64,000 nucleotides of DNA from Argopecten irradians (lineage: Eukaryota > Mollusca > Bivalvia > Pectinida > Pectinidae), in the NCBI RefSeq assembly GCF_041381155.1, contig NC_091135.1:124001-188000 (forward strand). Direction: 5' to 3'. The notes under the pieces were generated by a model. The model was given only the letters and a program-made list of their open reading frames with translations. It was not told the origin of the DNA and made no database searches. The translations under genes were made by a program, and so were the position numbers. Below, piece after piece: positions 44,772 through 56,099 of the stretch (the first letter of the stretch is position 1; each line of letters opens with the position of its first letter).

Positions 44772-46345
44772 TAGGAGATTTCAGAAAAGATGGCGATGAC
44801 GTCACACAAAGGTACATCCGGGCGCTCAAAGGTACAACTCCGTTATAAGCCGCTTGCGATGTTTGTTTACATTTAATTGTAATAAATAGTACGACAATCC
44901 GAGAACTATTGCGTTATTTGAATTATAAAAAAGGTAAATAAAAATATTTAACAATAATATTTATATATAAACATCTGGTATTTATATATTTTACTCCGTT
45001 TATACTCCATTTTCTACCGCCACGAGAAAAAAACACGGTCGCCATTAGACCTACGTATAAACATTGACAGAAGTTACAAAATTGACAGAAACTACAAATT
45101 AAATTCCAAGTTTCCCCAATTATTATACTGATATTTTAATAAGCAATTACTGTTTTCTAAGTCTTACTTGGTAAAACACCTTACGATGTGTGATTATGAC
45201 CAAATTAAAATTTGCCTTCGTAGATACCCCAAGCGCACTGCAGCCATTACGTACAGTACTGCCGAGATCCCGAATTTCGTCATTTTTCATAGTCACAAAA
45301 TTATGTATTCTGGTTAACTTTTTCGTTAGAAATTTTGGAATTTAGTTTATAACATTCAAATGAGTCATTTTATAGTTACTTTTTTATCATATTTTTAAAC
45401 AAAACTTCGAGTATTTTAGAATTCTCAAAGCCGTGCGCAATGTGTCCTGGTCGGCATTTATTCATTGTAGTAATTACGATCTACATTGTAGCTATATTCA
45501 TAAATCTAAATGTAGTCTATCTAACATGTATTCAAGTTATTTAAAAGTAATATCACCTAAATTTGGGACTTCACATAACGGCACATGGAATAAAAGTGAT
45601 TAAAAAAATAAAAAAATAAACTCATGAAATTGAACGATTTCACTATTTTATTTTTCGAGATATCGGCAGCCATACTGTACGTCTACGTACACATACATGT
45701 ATATCTTCATTTATGTGTAACAGTGGTTCATACCATTCATTTAAAATAATATATACATGGGAAATAACGAAAGATATATATTTTACAAGTACTTATTGAG
45801 ATATGTGTTGGTAATTACGTATAAATATTATTAATTTCCCAATTATCGGATGTTGCCCGAGGTGATCTACCAGCGAAGCCATGCACGAGCGACCGTGGTC
45901 TGGCCAGGTGGTTCACTTTTCGTTATATTTATATTAAATAGTGTTATGAACAGATTTTTCGTGTATAACAGAATATGATACATTGAAATCAATTATCTAT
46001 TCATAACTTTTTCACAACATGGATTTCTACGTGTGAACAAAAAGCGGGTACGTGTGACGGCCCGGCACCGCTTCGCAAGCAGGCTTCAACACTAAATCTA
46101 AACAAATATATTTAGCAATAAACAATTGTAAATATAAATGTCTGTAACCTCTGAAACAATAAGAAACTATTTTGAAATCAGAATTTGCAAGTATGAAAGT
46201 GTATACTTTTGTCAACGTATCGATTATGTATCAGGGATGTACGTATCTGTTATTGTTTTTAATAGTCGCCATACCGTGTTTGTACCTTTGAGGACCCGGA
46301 TGTTAACTTTCTGTGACGTCACGCCATCTTTTCTGAAATCTCCTA
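44772..46345. mobile_element. Harbinger-like element with TTA target duplication
   Basis: Inverted ends of about 33 bp (TAGGAGATTTCAGAAAAGAT then GGCG and TGACGTCAC) at 44772 and 46345, flanked by TTA at 44769-44771 and 46346-46348. A 3-bp TWA duplication is typical of PIF/Harbinger. The 1,574-bp interior has no transposase, so it is non-autonomous. It holds a diverged internal inverted pair (GCAGCCATTACGTACAGTAC near 45,240 and CGGCAGCCATACTGTACG near 45,664). Confidence 0.65.
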
Positions 46346-46960
46346 TTAATGAAAATAATTGTGTGCATGTGGTTGTAGCTAGATGAAGATATTTGATAGC
46401 AATTTCTTTACCGAGAGTTGTCAAAGTATTTTTTCTCTGAACTATGAATTTCAAAAATTTGTTTATTATATGATAATCGTGTAATAATGGTCTGGTCGTG
46501 CCGTCTGATTAGTAAGCAGTAATCGTCATCTGTTAATTTTAAGGTCACTTGAACCGCTAAGGCCTAATAGTTCGAAGGCCCGTTAATCCGAAAATTAGAA
46601 AATATTGCAATTTATGTAGTTGTTTTACTTCATGTAAATTGATAGTTTGACATGTTTTCAATAAATTGTGATAAATACATTTTTCGGCAATTCTTTAAAA
46701 TTATTTAACTGCAAACTTCTATGGACGGCAAGTTGTGATTTCTTCAATGAGCATTGCATGATAAATACATCAAAATTATAAATTAAAAAAAAATCATAAA
46801 GAGATAGAAAATATCTTACATTTTATAAGATGTCACATAAATATACATTTTATGAATTATCTTATAAACATACGCCTAATGTAAAGCTTATGTGTACTGC
46901 AATTTGATTGCATTAGAGATAACATGGCTGCATGAATGGATGATATATATCACCAATTCT
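46346..46960. other. No gene seen; possible inverted end near 46,555
   Basis: AGGCCTAATAGTTCGAAGG and CCGTTAATCCGAA near 46,560-46,595 are loosely inverted at 47,755-47,790 (AGATTAACAGGCCTTCGG). The pair might bound a diverged element containing the SINE. No coding sequence. Confidence 0.35.
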
Positions 46961-47359
46961 AACCTGCCTGCCTTGAGTTAAGCGTTCGCCCCTGTGAGGA
47001 AGGCTCTGGGTTCTGTCCCCTGGCCGAGACACACCAAAGTCTATAAAAGTGGTAGTTTCTGCTCCTGCTTAGCGCTCAGCATACATGGAGTGGGACGACT
47101 GGTTCGCCCGTTGTCAGTATATTGTGACCGGGTGGAGTGTGTTGCTTGGTGTCTTCGGCGGCATGCTTCAGTGATATAGCACTTTAAAAAGGGCAACAGT
47201 TCCACTATACAAGAAGACACAACATGAATATACCGCAGTCTCCTAAAACACGCACCTCGCACAACATACACGCAACACATCGCATACATGGGAGGCCGTC
47301 CTTACATGACCATAGCTGTTAATAGGACGTTAATAAATCAAACAAACAAACAAACAAAA
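46961..47359 (+). mobile_element. tRNA-derived SINE
   Basis: The tRNA-like head has a B-box-like GGGTTCTGTCCCCTGG. The body includes GAGTGGGACGACTGGTTCGC, GTGTCTTCGGCGGCATGCTT and AAGAAGACACAAC, followed by AGCTGTTAATAGGACGTTAA and a (CAAA)n tail. The head-body-tail layout and the common 3' segment match the minus-strand SINE at 20890-21089. Non-autonomous; probably mobilised by a LINE sharing the tail. Confidence 0.8.
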
Positions 47360-48141
47360 GCATGTTTGAAATATGTATTTCCCGACTTATTTTTGTGTTT
47401 CCTGCTTCCTTTTACTTGTTAATCCTCCCCTTTTAACCAGGATTGCAGTGTACATATACACTCTTTCATATCGGATACGTTTACGTACATGTATTGCAAG
47501 ATTATGTTTTTTTTTCACAATTTCATTTCGTTTTTTGTCGGTGACCCTACGCTACATTTGTGATAATTGTAGCGTAGTGTAGTGCAATCATCCGTGGGTC
47601 ACTGAAGATGGTGTCAATCTAGAGTTACACATATCTTAGCAAGTTTACTACTGAGTCTTGTAATTAAAGTCTGTACATTTATATCGGTTATCGGCCTATC
47701 AGACTTTCCGACTAATGGGCCTTAGGACTAACGGCCGTTCGGACTAACGGACGTTCAGATTAACAGGCCTTCGGACTATTAAGGATAATATAAGGTGGTC
47801 ACCTAGGCAGGTGACCTATCGAAATCACTTTTATTTGTCGTCTATCGCCATTAAACATAACAATTCCATCATCTTCTCAACTGGTCCGAATTCAACTAAG
47901 CCTGTTAGGGAACATGTTTAGGATAAGTTGAAGTGTAAAAATCAAGCGGCTGATCTCAACAGGGTAGCAGATCTACATATATATGTAATTATTTGAAAAA
48001 TCTTATAATGTTGCCACACCTATGAATCAAAGTTCAATATACGCTATTCGGATAATATATACATGTACCTATATCATAGATGGTGTATAACGGCTGGGAA
48101 CATTTTGTTTTATTAATTACCCGATTTTATGTGTTGATTAA
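47360..48141. other. No gene seen; short GGACTAACGG subrepeats
   Basis: 47,700-47,790 carries several GGACTAACGG/GGCCTTCGGACTA words. The rest is AT-rich, without gene signals. Confidence 0.4.
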
Positions 48142-48145
48142 TTAA

Positions 48146-48541
48146 GTTATATGTGTCGTAACTAGGCATTCATTTTTTTCTTCAAGAAACTATTGAAAAC
48201 CATCAGGTTCTTTTAAGGTGTGATAATTATTCAAATGGTCAGAAAATCATGTACGATGCCTTGTAAACATTATTTACAAGTCAGAATTTATGTCTTATGT
48301 ATGTTAAGATAAATGCATACCTGCAGTAATCACTTTATAATTTCTTATTACTTTATAAAAATGTTAAATGAAATTGTAGACCACATTTTGGCTTCATAGC
48401 CTGACCGCATATGTACTGTCAAAATCATTTTCAGTTCTTATTCATACTTGTAAATGTAATTTTCGAAAGGTTGATGGTGAATAAAATATCCAAAAGCTCT
48501 TGATTCGTGAGTATGAAAATTACGGCACATATATACAGCTT
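48146..48541 (+). mobile_element. MITE family 1 copy
   Basis: After TTAA (48142-48145) it starts GTTATATGTGTCGTAACTAG and ends GATTCGTGAGTATG, AAAATTACGGCACATATA. Interior blocks (ACCATCAGG, TACCTGCAGTAATCACTTTA, GAAATTGTAGACCACATTTT) match 7410-7912. About 100 bp shorter than that copy. Confidence 0.75.
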
Positions 48542-50485
48542 TTAAGACCAACTACCTTTCCGAAACGAAGAATTCAATTAGCGTTTGCTTCTTAATTGTT
48601 TTCATTTTCATAATATGAATTAACAAAATAGTAGCACATCTAAAATTAAAACAAAATCAATTTTTTTTCTTATATTGGTGATCCAATATAGACACAGGAT
48701 TAATTGTCTACATGTAGATGGCGATAATTTGGACCCACCAGAGCGTCATTCATAGACTATTTTGGACGTTTTATGAGTTTAAATACAAAAATCGGTAAAA
48801 TCGTAATCTACATGGTGATATATATATTGAGAAGGATGGATAGATCCCGAGACAAACAAAACTTAGTCCACCTACATGTAGTTTTAGCGGTTAAAATCAT
48901 ATTTATAGTAAGTCTTCACAAAAACGTTTACTACCGTTGGTAAGAGCAATAATTTCCTTTTCAAAATCCTACACAACTATACAAAGTGCTGTCACTAAGA
49001 CGAAATCAGCCGAAAAATTATGCAAATATTATAAGCCGGATTTGATCTTCATTATATAAATGTTTGCACATTATATAAAGAAGGTTGCACATCATATAAA
49101 GAAGTGTGTACAGAATTTGAAGAAATTTGTACCGAATATAATATAAAGGAAAAGGCATCGAATATCTCGATATAACGACGGAGCATAATGGTAAATGTAT
49201 CGAATATAACACAGGAATTACCGAATATAAAGATAAAAGCACTGCAGATATACATGCATAAGGATGTATATATGTTGTTGTCCCGCCCTGGTAGAATAAA
49301 TAATAACCCAGACCGTAGCCCGAGGTCATTATTTTAAATTATACCAGGGCGGTATAACACCATATGAACCGAAACTGAGGTCCTTATTTTTTATACTAGA
49401 TATTATTTTCTTTGGCAAGTATCAAACCATTCTCTAATGTGCATGTTACTTACAAGAAAAAACATTGACCATAGGACACCACCCTGAAGAACTCAATGTT
49501 TGCGTAATGTAACTTGAGTTGCTTTTATTGACTTTGCACTCGGACCATATTAACACAGGTCAATTACACTTGAATGTATCATAATTAGCCAAGCCTCTCT
49601 TAACCACAAATTGATCGCTTTGAGAAAGATTATTATATAATTATGATATTCATTTCGTAAAATGAACACATGTTTTGTGTATTAGGAATTTATAGACCCA
49701 GAAATACTAATTGTGTACTTTTCTTTTGCAAGAGTTCCATTATATTAAATGTCCACTGGAAGTATCTATGCTACAGCATTTGATTACTATTGTATGAATT
49801 ACTGTAGTCAAAATACACAATCAAACTTTCGAAGGTTAAATCTTGCTGTATTACAATAAACAAATTTTATAAAAGGAATATTAACATTATGTACGTTGTG
49901 ATGCATGCAGATGATCAAAATAGATGAACTAATTACCAGAAAGATGGGGCACAACACCTTATCTGTTCTATAACGCTTTGGACTAAATGAAAGTTTTAAT
50001 GATTTTTTCTTATCGTTTTAAATCAAATTCTTTATTAGATCTTAAATTAAGGTTATTGTTTGATGTACTGCACACATAACCTATTACAGTTATTAGTAAT
50101 AATAGTTAATATATCGTCTTATCATCCGTGTTCTCTTCAATTCTTCAAATTGAATAATAAGTTTTAACCGATTAATAACACAATATTTTGTAAAGGAGAT
50201 TTTACAATATTAAGTTAATATACATGTACATTTGTCCTCTCTGTTACTGTTCATTGTACAAACATTTTTGTTCTGTGTTCTGACAATATCCTTTGTTTTG
50301 TTAATATTCAATTAATTTAATATTATAATTTCCGTTAAAGTATAATACATTTTAAAAGAGTTAACAATGGGGAAAATATAATTTTTGAACAATTTTGAAC
50401 ATCGAATATCTTACAAACACACCAAATATTCACAAGCACTGACTTCAGTTTTCTATATTCAAAGATAGTGGTTATTTCATATAAT
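48542..50485. other. No gene seen; foldback at 49,282-49,360
   Basis: About 1.9 kb of AT-rich DNA. CCGCCCTGGTA (49,284) and TACCAGGGCGG (about 49,344) form a foldback with ATTATT-rich inner arms around GACCGTAGCCCGAGGTC. Two antisense frames of 67-103 codons near 49,018-49,329 lack any domain. Confidence 0.45.
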
Positions 50486-50845
50486 TTGCGCATATGTAAT
50501 AGGAAGGCGACAAGTCGACAACACGACAAGGCGACAACACGACAACACGACAAGGCGACAACACGACAAGTCGACAACTCGACAACACGACAAGTCGACA
50601 TTTTACCGCGACAACACGAGATTCTGTACGCGCTAATTAGCGTGTATGAAATGTCGACTTGTCGTGTTGTCGACTTGTCGTCTTGTCGTGTTGTCGACTT
50701 GTCGCGGTTCGAAAACGCGACAAGTCGACATTGTAACTGTTAAATCTCGGGTTGTCGCAGTTTGAGACCGCGACAACTCGACAAGGCGACAACACGACAA
50801 GGCGACAACACAACAACACGAGATGGCCGTAATCAGCCACCATAG
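50486..50845 (+). mobile_element. CGACAANN 8-mer foldback element, copy 2
   Basis: Inverted partner of the copy at 44405-44742. The first array runs about eleven CGACAANN words, with the variable pair in the order GT, CA, GG, CA, CA, GG, CA, GT, CT, CA, GT. The other copy has about eight words in a different order, so the arrays expand and rearrange independently. The same linkers are present (GCGCTAATTAGCGTG; GGTTCGAAAACGCGAC). Ends in GATGGCCGTAATCAGCCACC. Confidence 0.7.
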
Positions 50846-51410
50846 GAAAGGGGTTTAATAAAACATTTCTAACAAATTTATCAGGATGTCGATTGTTGCT
50901 GTTATATTTATCCCAACGCCAACGCTAACGAGCATTTTCAAATTGCACACGCCGTACAAGTCTACAGTGTTGACGTAAACAAATGGCTGTGATGTCGGAG
51001 CATTCGAATTGGCGGCTAAGGTCACGTGCAAAAGGGGGCGGTACCAAGCAGTTTGATTGACAGCTGGCGATCCGCCAATGGTGTCTACAGTGTACATCAA
51101 ACAGATATAGAGAGTCTATGCACTTTATTATTGTAATTACTCTAAGGGTTACAAACTCTGTTGATCCCTATCCCCTATATATAATGTTGATGTTTTCCTG
51201 TAATATCGAAAAATAATTTAATTTTGCTTGTTACAAGCATTTTCATTGGCTTAAGAATTTAAAAATTAAATATCAACCCATAAAGGAAAAAATGGCGTCG
51301 CTGTTTGTAACGTTGCTTCTGATTTGCTGAGATGACGGCGTAATGTTTTCATAGATAAAAGAGTCCCAAAATGAATTTTGAATATTGAAAAGATTATCTA
51401 TAGTAAATTT

Positions 51411-51590
51411 TTAATTATAAGGATTAATTTGAATAGATTTTTTTTTATGTTATGGAGATATAACACAAAAATCTGAGTGTACGCTCATCATAAACATCAG
51501 AAACTGCTTCGCGGTTTATTAAGAATACACTCAGATTTTTGTGTTATATCTCCATAACATAAAAATATATTCTAGTTAATCCTTAATTAT
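51411..51590. repeat. Foldback upstream of YAE1, near-perfect 37-bp inner arms
   Basis: TTATGGAGATATAACACAAA then AATCTGAGTGTA is inverted as TACACTCAGATTTTTGTGTT then ATATCTCCATAA. Outer arms TTATAAGGATTAA/TTAATCCTTAA extend the pairing. The loop at 51,482-51,525 includes GCTTCGCGG. A MITE-like hairpin about 0.4 kb from the YAE1 start codon. Confidence 0.75.
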
Positions 51591-51724
51591 CAGCGACTGT
51601 GATCAATTTATACTTTCCCGCTAAAATAATTTATTATCACGTGATTAATACTGGCGTACATATCACGTGACGGGCTGTCCAAAATGGTCGATGCTGTTGT
51701 GAATTAGCTGGCGTCGAGAGGAAG

Positions 51725-51832
51725 TGTACAACAGGTCCGGTAGCACCGCTAAATCTGGCTGTATAGTCAAATCTAGCTTTAAAGTCAAATCTAGCTATAT
51801 AGCCAGATTTTGTGGTACTACCGGACCTGTAC
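51725..51832. repeat. Foldback upstream of YAE1
   Basis: GTACAACAGGTCCGGTAGCA and its inverse TACTACCGGACCTGTAC bound inner repeats of AGTCAAATCTAGC (two direct copies) and AAATCTGGCTGTATAG/CTATATAGCCAGATTT. A compact hairpin element about 170 bp before the YAE1 ATG. Confidence 0.65.
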
Positions 51833-51879
51833 AAACAGAGACACGTGTGCACGTGGGGCTGGTGTCTCGGTCCATATGT

Positions 51880-51948
51880 ACCTGGCTCGTTAAAAAAAAT
51901 ACATGTTGTAATACATAAAACATGTCATTTTTTTTAAACGAGCCAGGC
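51880..51948. repeat. Foldback immediately upstream of YAE1
   Basis: ACCTGGCTCGTTAAAAAAAA inverted as TTTTTTTTAAACGAGCCAGG around a loop with ACATGTTGTAATACATAAAACATG. A related single arm (CATGTCATTC, AAAACGAGCCGGGTACCTATG) recurs in intron 1 at about 52,500-52,542. Confidence 0.65.
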
Positions 51949-52001
51949 ACCTATGCTCGATCTCAATGCTCAAACTGTGTTATAGAAATTACAAAGAGAA
52001 A

Positions 52002-55000
52002 ATGGAAGCACAAGAAGACGACATATTTGACGAAAATGCCACGGAGATCATGATAGGTTCTAGGGACTGGCAAAAAATGGAATCGAGTCTGACAAAGGTG
52101 AGAGTTTCAGAGGTCCTACATATAAAAATTCAGATGTATACATATTTTTTTTTTTATAAATGTACTGGTTAGTACATAACATATACATGTAGCTATATCT
52201 TGAACATTTATTTCAATGTCATCAATATAAACACTTGATGCCATTCCCCACTGACTAGAACGAATATACGTTACCCGGCCTACTATACCTTTCAGCTGGG
52301 TACAAATTGGTCCCTATGTGTCGTAGTGGAGCGCTGCCTCCGAAAATCAGTCGGGAACAGTTTTCCATACTTTTTTGCAGGCTTCCAATTATTTTATGCG
52401 TATACATGCATTTACATATTATTTTTGTCCAAAACAAACATAACTATCACTCTTTTTTTTATATCTACTGTTAATAAAAAATGATATTATGTATAACAAC
52501 ATGTCATTCAAAAAAATAAGAAAACGAGCCGGGTACCTATGCACTAACACTACATTGTACGTGTACTACAACGAATAATCATACCCTAGCCTGCCTCCAC
52601 TCCGGATCCGTGACGACAACCATCTGTCAGAAATTGTCCGTCTGTCGTTCAGAGCTACATCATCACTGCTTAAATGTATATGCAATTGTAACCCTGGTTA
52701 ATACTAGCCGCAATCAACCTCTCGGCTAGGTAGAACTTCTCTTTAGCGCGATCGGTTGAGCGTCAGACTAGTATCCCAAAGGTCCCGAGTTCGAATCCTG
52801 GCAGAGGAAGATTATGTTTGTATCAACTATCAAATCATGTGCTCTGTTACATTGGCGCCCATGTAGGGACTCGGGAAATACTCAGCCATGCCCAACAGGT
52901 ATCGCTGTTAAGCCCTGGAAACTCGAGAACGAGTTCTGTCCTTGAGGGGGAGTATGTAACCCTGGTGAATACTATAGCCGCAATATACCGTTCGGCTAGG
53001 GAGAACTTCTCTTTAGGTCGATCGCTTGAGCGTCAGACTAGTATCCCAAAGGTCCCGAGTACGAATCCTGGCAGAGGCAGTGATTATGTTTGTATCAAAT
53101 CATGTGCTCTGTTACACAATTACGGGTACATGTACATGCATGGGAGCCAGAGATACTCTGGCCCTGACACCAGACTTTGACTTTATGACACATAGATGTC
53201 TGGTGTAGGGCCAGAGCGCAGTGCTATTTCAAAAGGTGGAACTCGCCGACACCGTTTGGTATCGAGATGGTATTTGCCATCTCTGATTGAGACTGCGCTT
53301 ACAAAACATTACCACAGAGAAGCGTCACTTAACTTGGTCTTTTCAACAAATGAGTGATTTATCTACCCACAGCAATCCATATTATCATGCATTCACATTA
53401 TATTATGTCAATACAGTAGTTTTCTTTACGCAACATTAAATCTTCCTTCTCGTCGACGCCATTTTCTCATAGTATGCAAATCGCCTCTAATCTTGACGGA
53501 TTGCTATGTTTGGGTAGGTCAGTCTGAATTTGGAGATGACCTGGCCCGATACCTGTGAGTGGATGTACTTGCTGAATTATTTATCACACGATGTAATTAA
53601 GAAATTAATGCCTCACTTCCTAAACCTAGTTAGACACATTAGACACCTGCTTTTCATGTGAAGTAGACAACATTTTAACAGTTGATAGGCTAGGCTAGAC
53701 CATCTGGATGAGGTTTCAGAAATCAAAACAAGCATGGATAAAAATGATAAAACTTTCAGGACCAGCCTATTTTCGATTTAGACTTATTATCGAGATTTTA
53801 GGGTATATAGATAGAGCTACATTGTAAATGAATTTCTATGTGTGTTTTTGAGGTTGATATTTAAATAGCAATATTGTCAAACTCATTTTCTAGACAGATA
53901 AATATATAAATGTGAATATTTACTTTATGCTTCAATATATTTGACAAATGATTAAAATTATTATATACATGTACAAAAACCTGATATCATTTAAGCTTGG
54001 TTACCGAGAGGGAATAGCTGACGGCCAAGAGATCAATGTACAGGAGGGATTTAACCAAGGCTACAAAGCTGCAGCCTCACTTGCATTTAGCATAGCTGTC
54101 CTTCGTGGAGAAATAAGGTCAGTAATGTATTATGACATTATATATCGGTATATCTATGGTACAAATGTATAGTTAAAATGCTTACAGAGATGAGGTAAGA
54201 GCTAGTATAAAACACAATTATTATCCCCCACCAACGAAGTTGGCGGGGGATATACAAATGGGTTCCGTCCGTCCGTCCGTCCGTACGAATGGTTTCCGGA
54301 GCAGAACTCTAAAACCAGTAGAGATATTTCCACGAAACTTCATACACACATTGGTCTTATGGTCAAGTAGTGCCTTTTGCTATTTTTAGGTTTTCATTTG
54401 TTGCATTTTTTCCGTAACCATGGAAACATTGCTGAAAATATCATTTTTTTGTACCAGGTTCGTTTCCGGAGCATAACTCTAAAACCAGAAGGGATATTTC
54501 CACGAAACTTCATAGACACATTGGTCTTATGGTCTAGTAGTGCCTTTTGCTATTTTAAGGTTTTCACTTTTTGAACTTTTTTCTGTAACCATGGAAACAT
54601 TGCTGAAAATGGCAGATTTTTGTACCAGGTTCGTTTCCGGAGCATAACTCTAAAACCAGAAGAGATATTTCCATGAAGCTTCATAGACACATTATTCTTA
54701 TGGTCTAGTAGTGCCTTTTGCTATTTTAAGGTTTTCACTTTTTGTACTTTTTTTCTGTAACCATGGAAACATTGCTGAAAATGGCAGATTTTTGTTTAAG
54801 AATCGTTTCCGGAGCACAACTCTAAAACCAGCAGAGATATTTCCATGAAACTTCATAGACACATTGTTCTTATGGTCTAGTAGTGCCTTTTGCTATTTTT
54901 AGGTTTTCACTTTTTGTGCTTTTTTCTGTAACCATAGAAACATTGCTGAAAATATCATATTTTTGTAGCAGGTTCATTTCCGGAGCATAACTCTAAAACC

Positions 55001-56083
55001 AGCAGAGATATTTCCACTTCATAGACACATTCATTTTATGGTCTAGTAGTACCTTTTGCTATTTTTAGGTTTTCATTTTTTGCACTTTTTCCTGGGTTTT
55101 TTTTCATACACATAAGTCTCCACAATCAAACTTACTTCAGCTTTGATATCTCCATTGGCGGGGGATCTGAATGACTATGTCCTTGTATCATTATTGAATG
55201 TCAATACTATAATAGATTGATTTATTGTTATATTTCTCGGGCTATAACTCCAAAACTGTACAACTTAGCTTCATGGAACTGCACATATACCAGGCTTAAT
55301 CATCCTACATGTAGGAGTGTCTTTTGCAAAATATAATGTACTATAAAAAATTTGGCAATATTGGGGACCTCCCCTTTTTGATAAGTTCCTTTAAAACTAA
55401 AAAGCATATTAAAATCTTATCACTAGCACAGTTAAATAACCATGTGTAAATGATAGGCAACCATGAAATACATATAGATTTTACATTAAAATGTAAACTA
55501 CTGCAGGGTGCAGGGATGATTAAGCATGATTTACGGCACCTTATTCTGTATTCATTATAATTACTCATATGGTTATACCATTTACAATTTACAGAACGTC
55601 GTGTATAGTCAACTTAACAGATAGGAGATTCTTGGAGATAATCAGTAACTATAAGAATTAAATCTTGTGAGTAAAAGTGTTTCTTATATTTCCCTTTGCA
55701 GTGCTTTATTATCTGTGAAACACATACAGAAGACAGATATGAACAAATCTACAGAAGTTAATCTGGAGCAGCTTCTACAGGATGTCCGTGAGTTAGAGCA
55801 GAGCTGTATAAAAAAAACTTGTATGGAGGCAAAGACAGAACCTCTAAGGAAAAGCAAGCAGTGTTGTGTCAAAAGTGAGGTCTCCGGGGTCACAGAGGTC
55901 AGCGATTATTCAAACCAATGTAAAGGCAGTTCTGACCAATTAGGATGTTGTCAAAGCCTTGATGTTCTGGAAAGGGCAGCGAAAACAGACATGGATGGGC
56001 AAATCCCTAATGTATCAGTAGATACAAGGAGTATATTAGGAAAATTAAGAAGACGTCTGGAAGATATTATGATAAAAAATTGA
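52002..56083 (+). CDS. YAE1: YAE1 homologue, three exons, 199 aa
   Basis: Exons: 52002-52097 (donor GTGAGA), 53996-54117 (acceptor ATTTAAG, donor GTCAGT) and 55702-56083 (acceptor CCCTTTGCAG). The phases fit and give 199 residues. Exon 1 has the IFDENATEI...SRDWQKM front typical of YAE1. Exon 2 carries the deca-GX3 Yae1 domain (GYREGIADGQEINVQEGFNQ, then GYKAAASLAF), and exon 3 begins SALLS as in vertebrate YAE1. The C-terminal part is poorly conserved, Cys/Lys-rich, ending in KLRRRLEDIM. Yae1 with Lto1 links the cytosolic iron-sulphur assembly machinery to ABCE1 (Rli1), which recycles ribosomes. AATAAA follows the stop by five bases. Lto1 shares the deca-GX3 domain, but the front and the exon 3 junction favour YAE1. 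Confidence 0.88.
52687..53116 (+). mobile_element. Miniature LTR element (TRIM-like) in YAE1 intron 1
   Basis: Two direct LTRs, 52687-52851 and 52955-53116, both starting TGTAACCCTGGT and ending CTCTGTTACA; about nine in ten positions agree by eye, so it is not very young. The 103-bp interior starts TTGGCGCCCATGTAGGGAC, a primer-binding-site-like sequence, and ends CTTGAGGGGGAGTA, a polypurine tract abutting the second LTR. A 4-bp duplication CAAT flanks the element (52683-52686, 53117-53120). There is no coding capacity, as in terminal-repeat retrotransposons in miniature. A fossil dependent on other LTR elements. Confidence 0.8.
52736..52810 (+). other. tRNA-like sequence inside the left LTR
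   Basis: TTTAGCGCGATCGGTTGAGC (A-box-like, D-arm) and GAGTTCGAATCC (B box, T-arm), with CTCT/AGAG acceptor-like ends. The same segment lies in the right LTR (53006-53080). It looks like a pol III internal promoter embedded in an LTR. The anticodon arm does not pair well, so it is not called a working tRNA. Confidence 0.55.
53155..53216. repeat. Hairpin in YAE1 intron 1
   Basis: CTCTGGCCCTGACACCAGAC and its inverse GTCTGGTGTAGGGCCAGAG with one unpaired position. A second hairpin GAGATGGTATTTGCCATCTC follows near 53,264, and AGCGCAGT/ACTGCGCT brackets that stretch. Confidence 0.65.
54225..55166. mobile_element. Tandem-core repeat in YAE1 intron 2
   Basis: The left end is a hairpin CCCCCACCAACGAAGTTGGC then GGGGG, followed by a TCCGTCCG microsatellite. 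The core has five tandem units of about 173-178 bp, each with TTTCCGGAGCA, AACTCTAAAACCAG, ATTTCCACGAAACTTCATA and AACCATGGAAACATTGCTGA. The right end is TCTCCATTGGCGGGGGATCT. A hairpin end plus tandem cores resembles pearl/Helentron-associated elements. Confidence 0.7.
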
Positions 56084-56088
56084 TGTGA

Positions 56089-56094
56089 ATAAAG
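56089..56094 (+). terminator. YAE1 polyadenylation signal
   Basis: AATAAA five bases past the YAE1 stop codon; a further AATAAA-like word lies near 56,345. No long 3' untranslated region is implied. Confidence 0.5.
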
Positions 56095-56099
56095 AATGT

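Noticed and set aside
44397-44809. Overlapping open frames rich in TTRQHDK/TTRQVDN on both strands
   Set aside because: They are the 8-bp CGACAANN array read in frame (24-bp period); open on both strands, so not evidence of a protein.
49018-49329. 103-codon minus-strand frame rich in Tyr and Leu
   Set aside because: Low-complexity translation of ATATAA-rich sequence; no domain or splice context.
52736-53080. Two genuine tRNA genes in tandem
   Set aside because: The segments lie inside LTRs bounded by TG..CA, PBS, PPT and a target duplication, and the anticodon arm pairs poorly.
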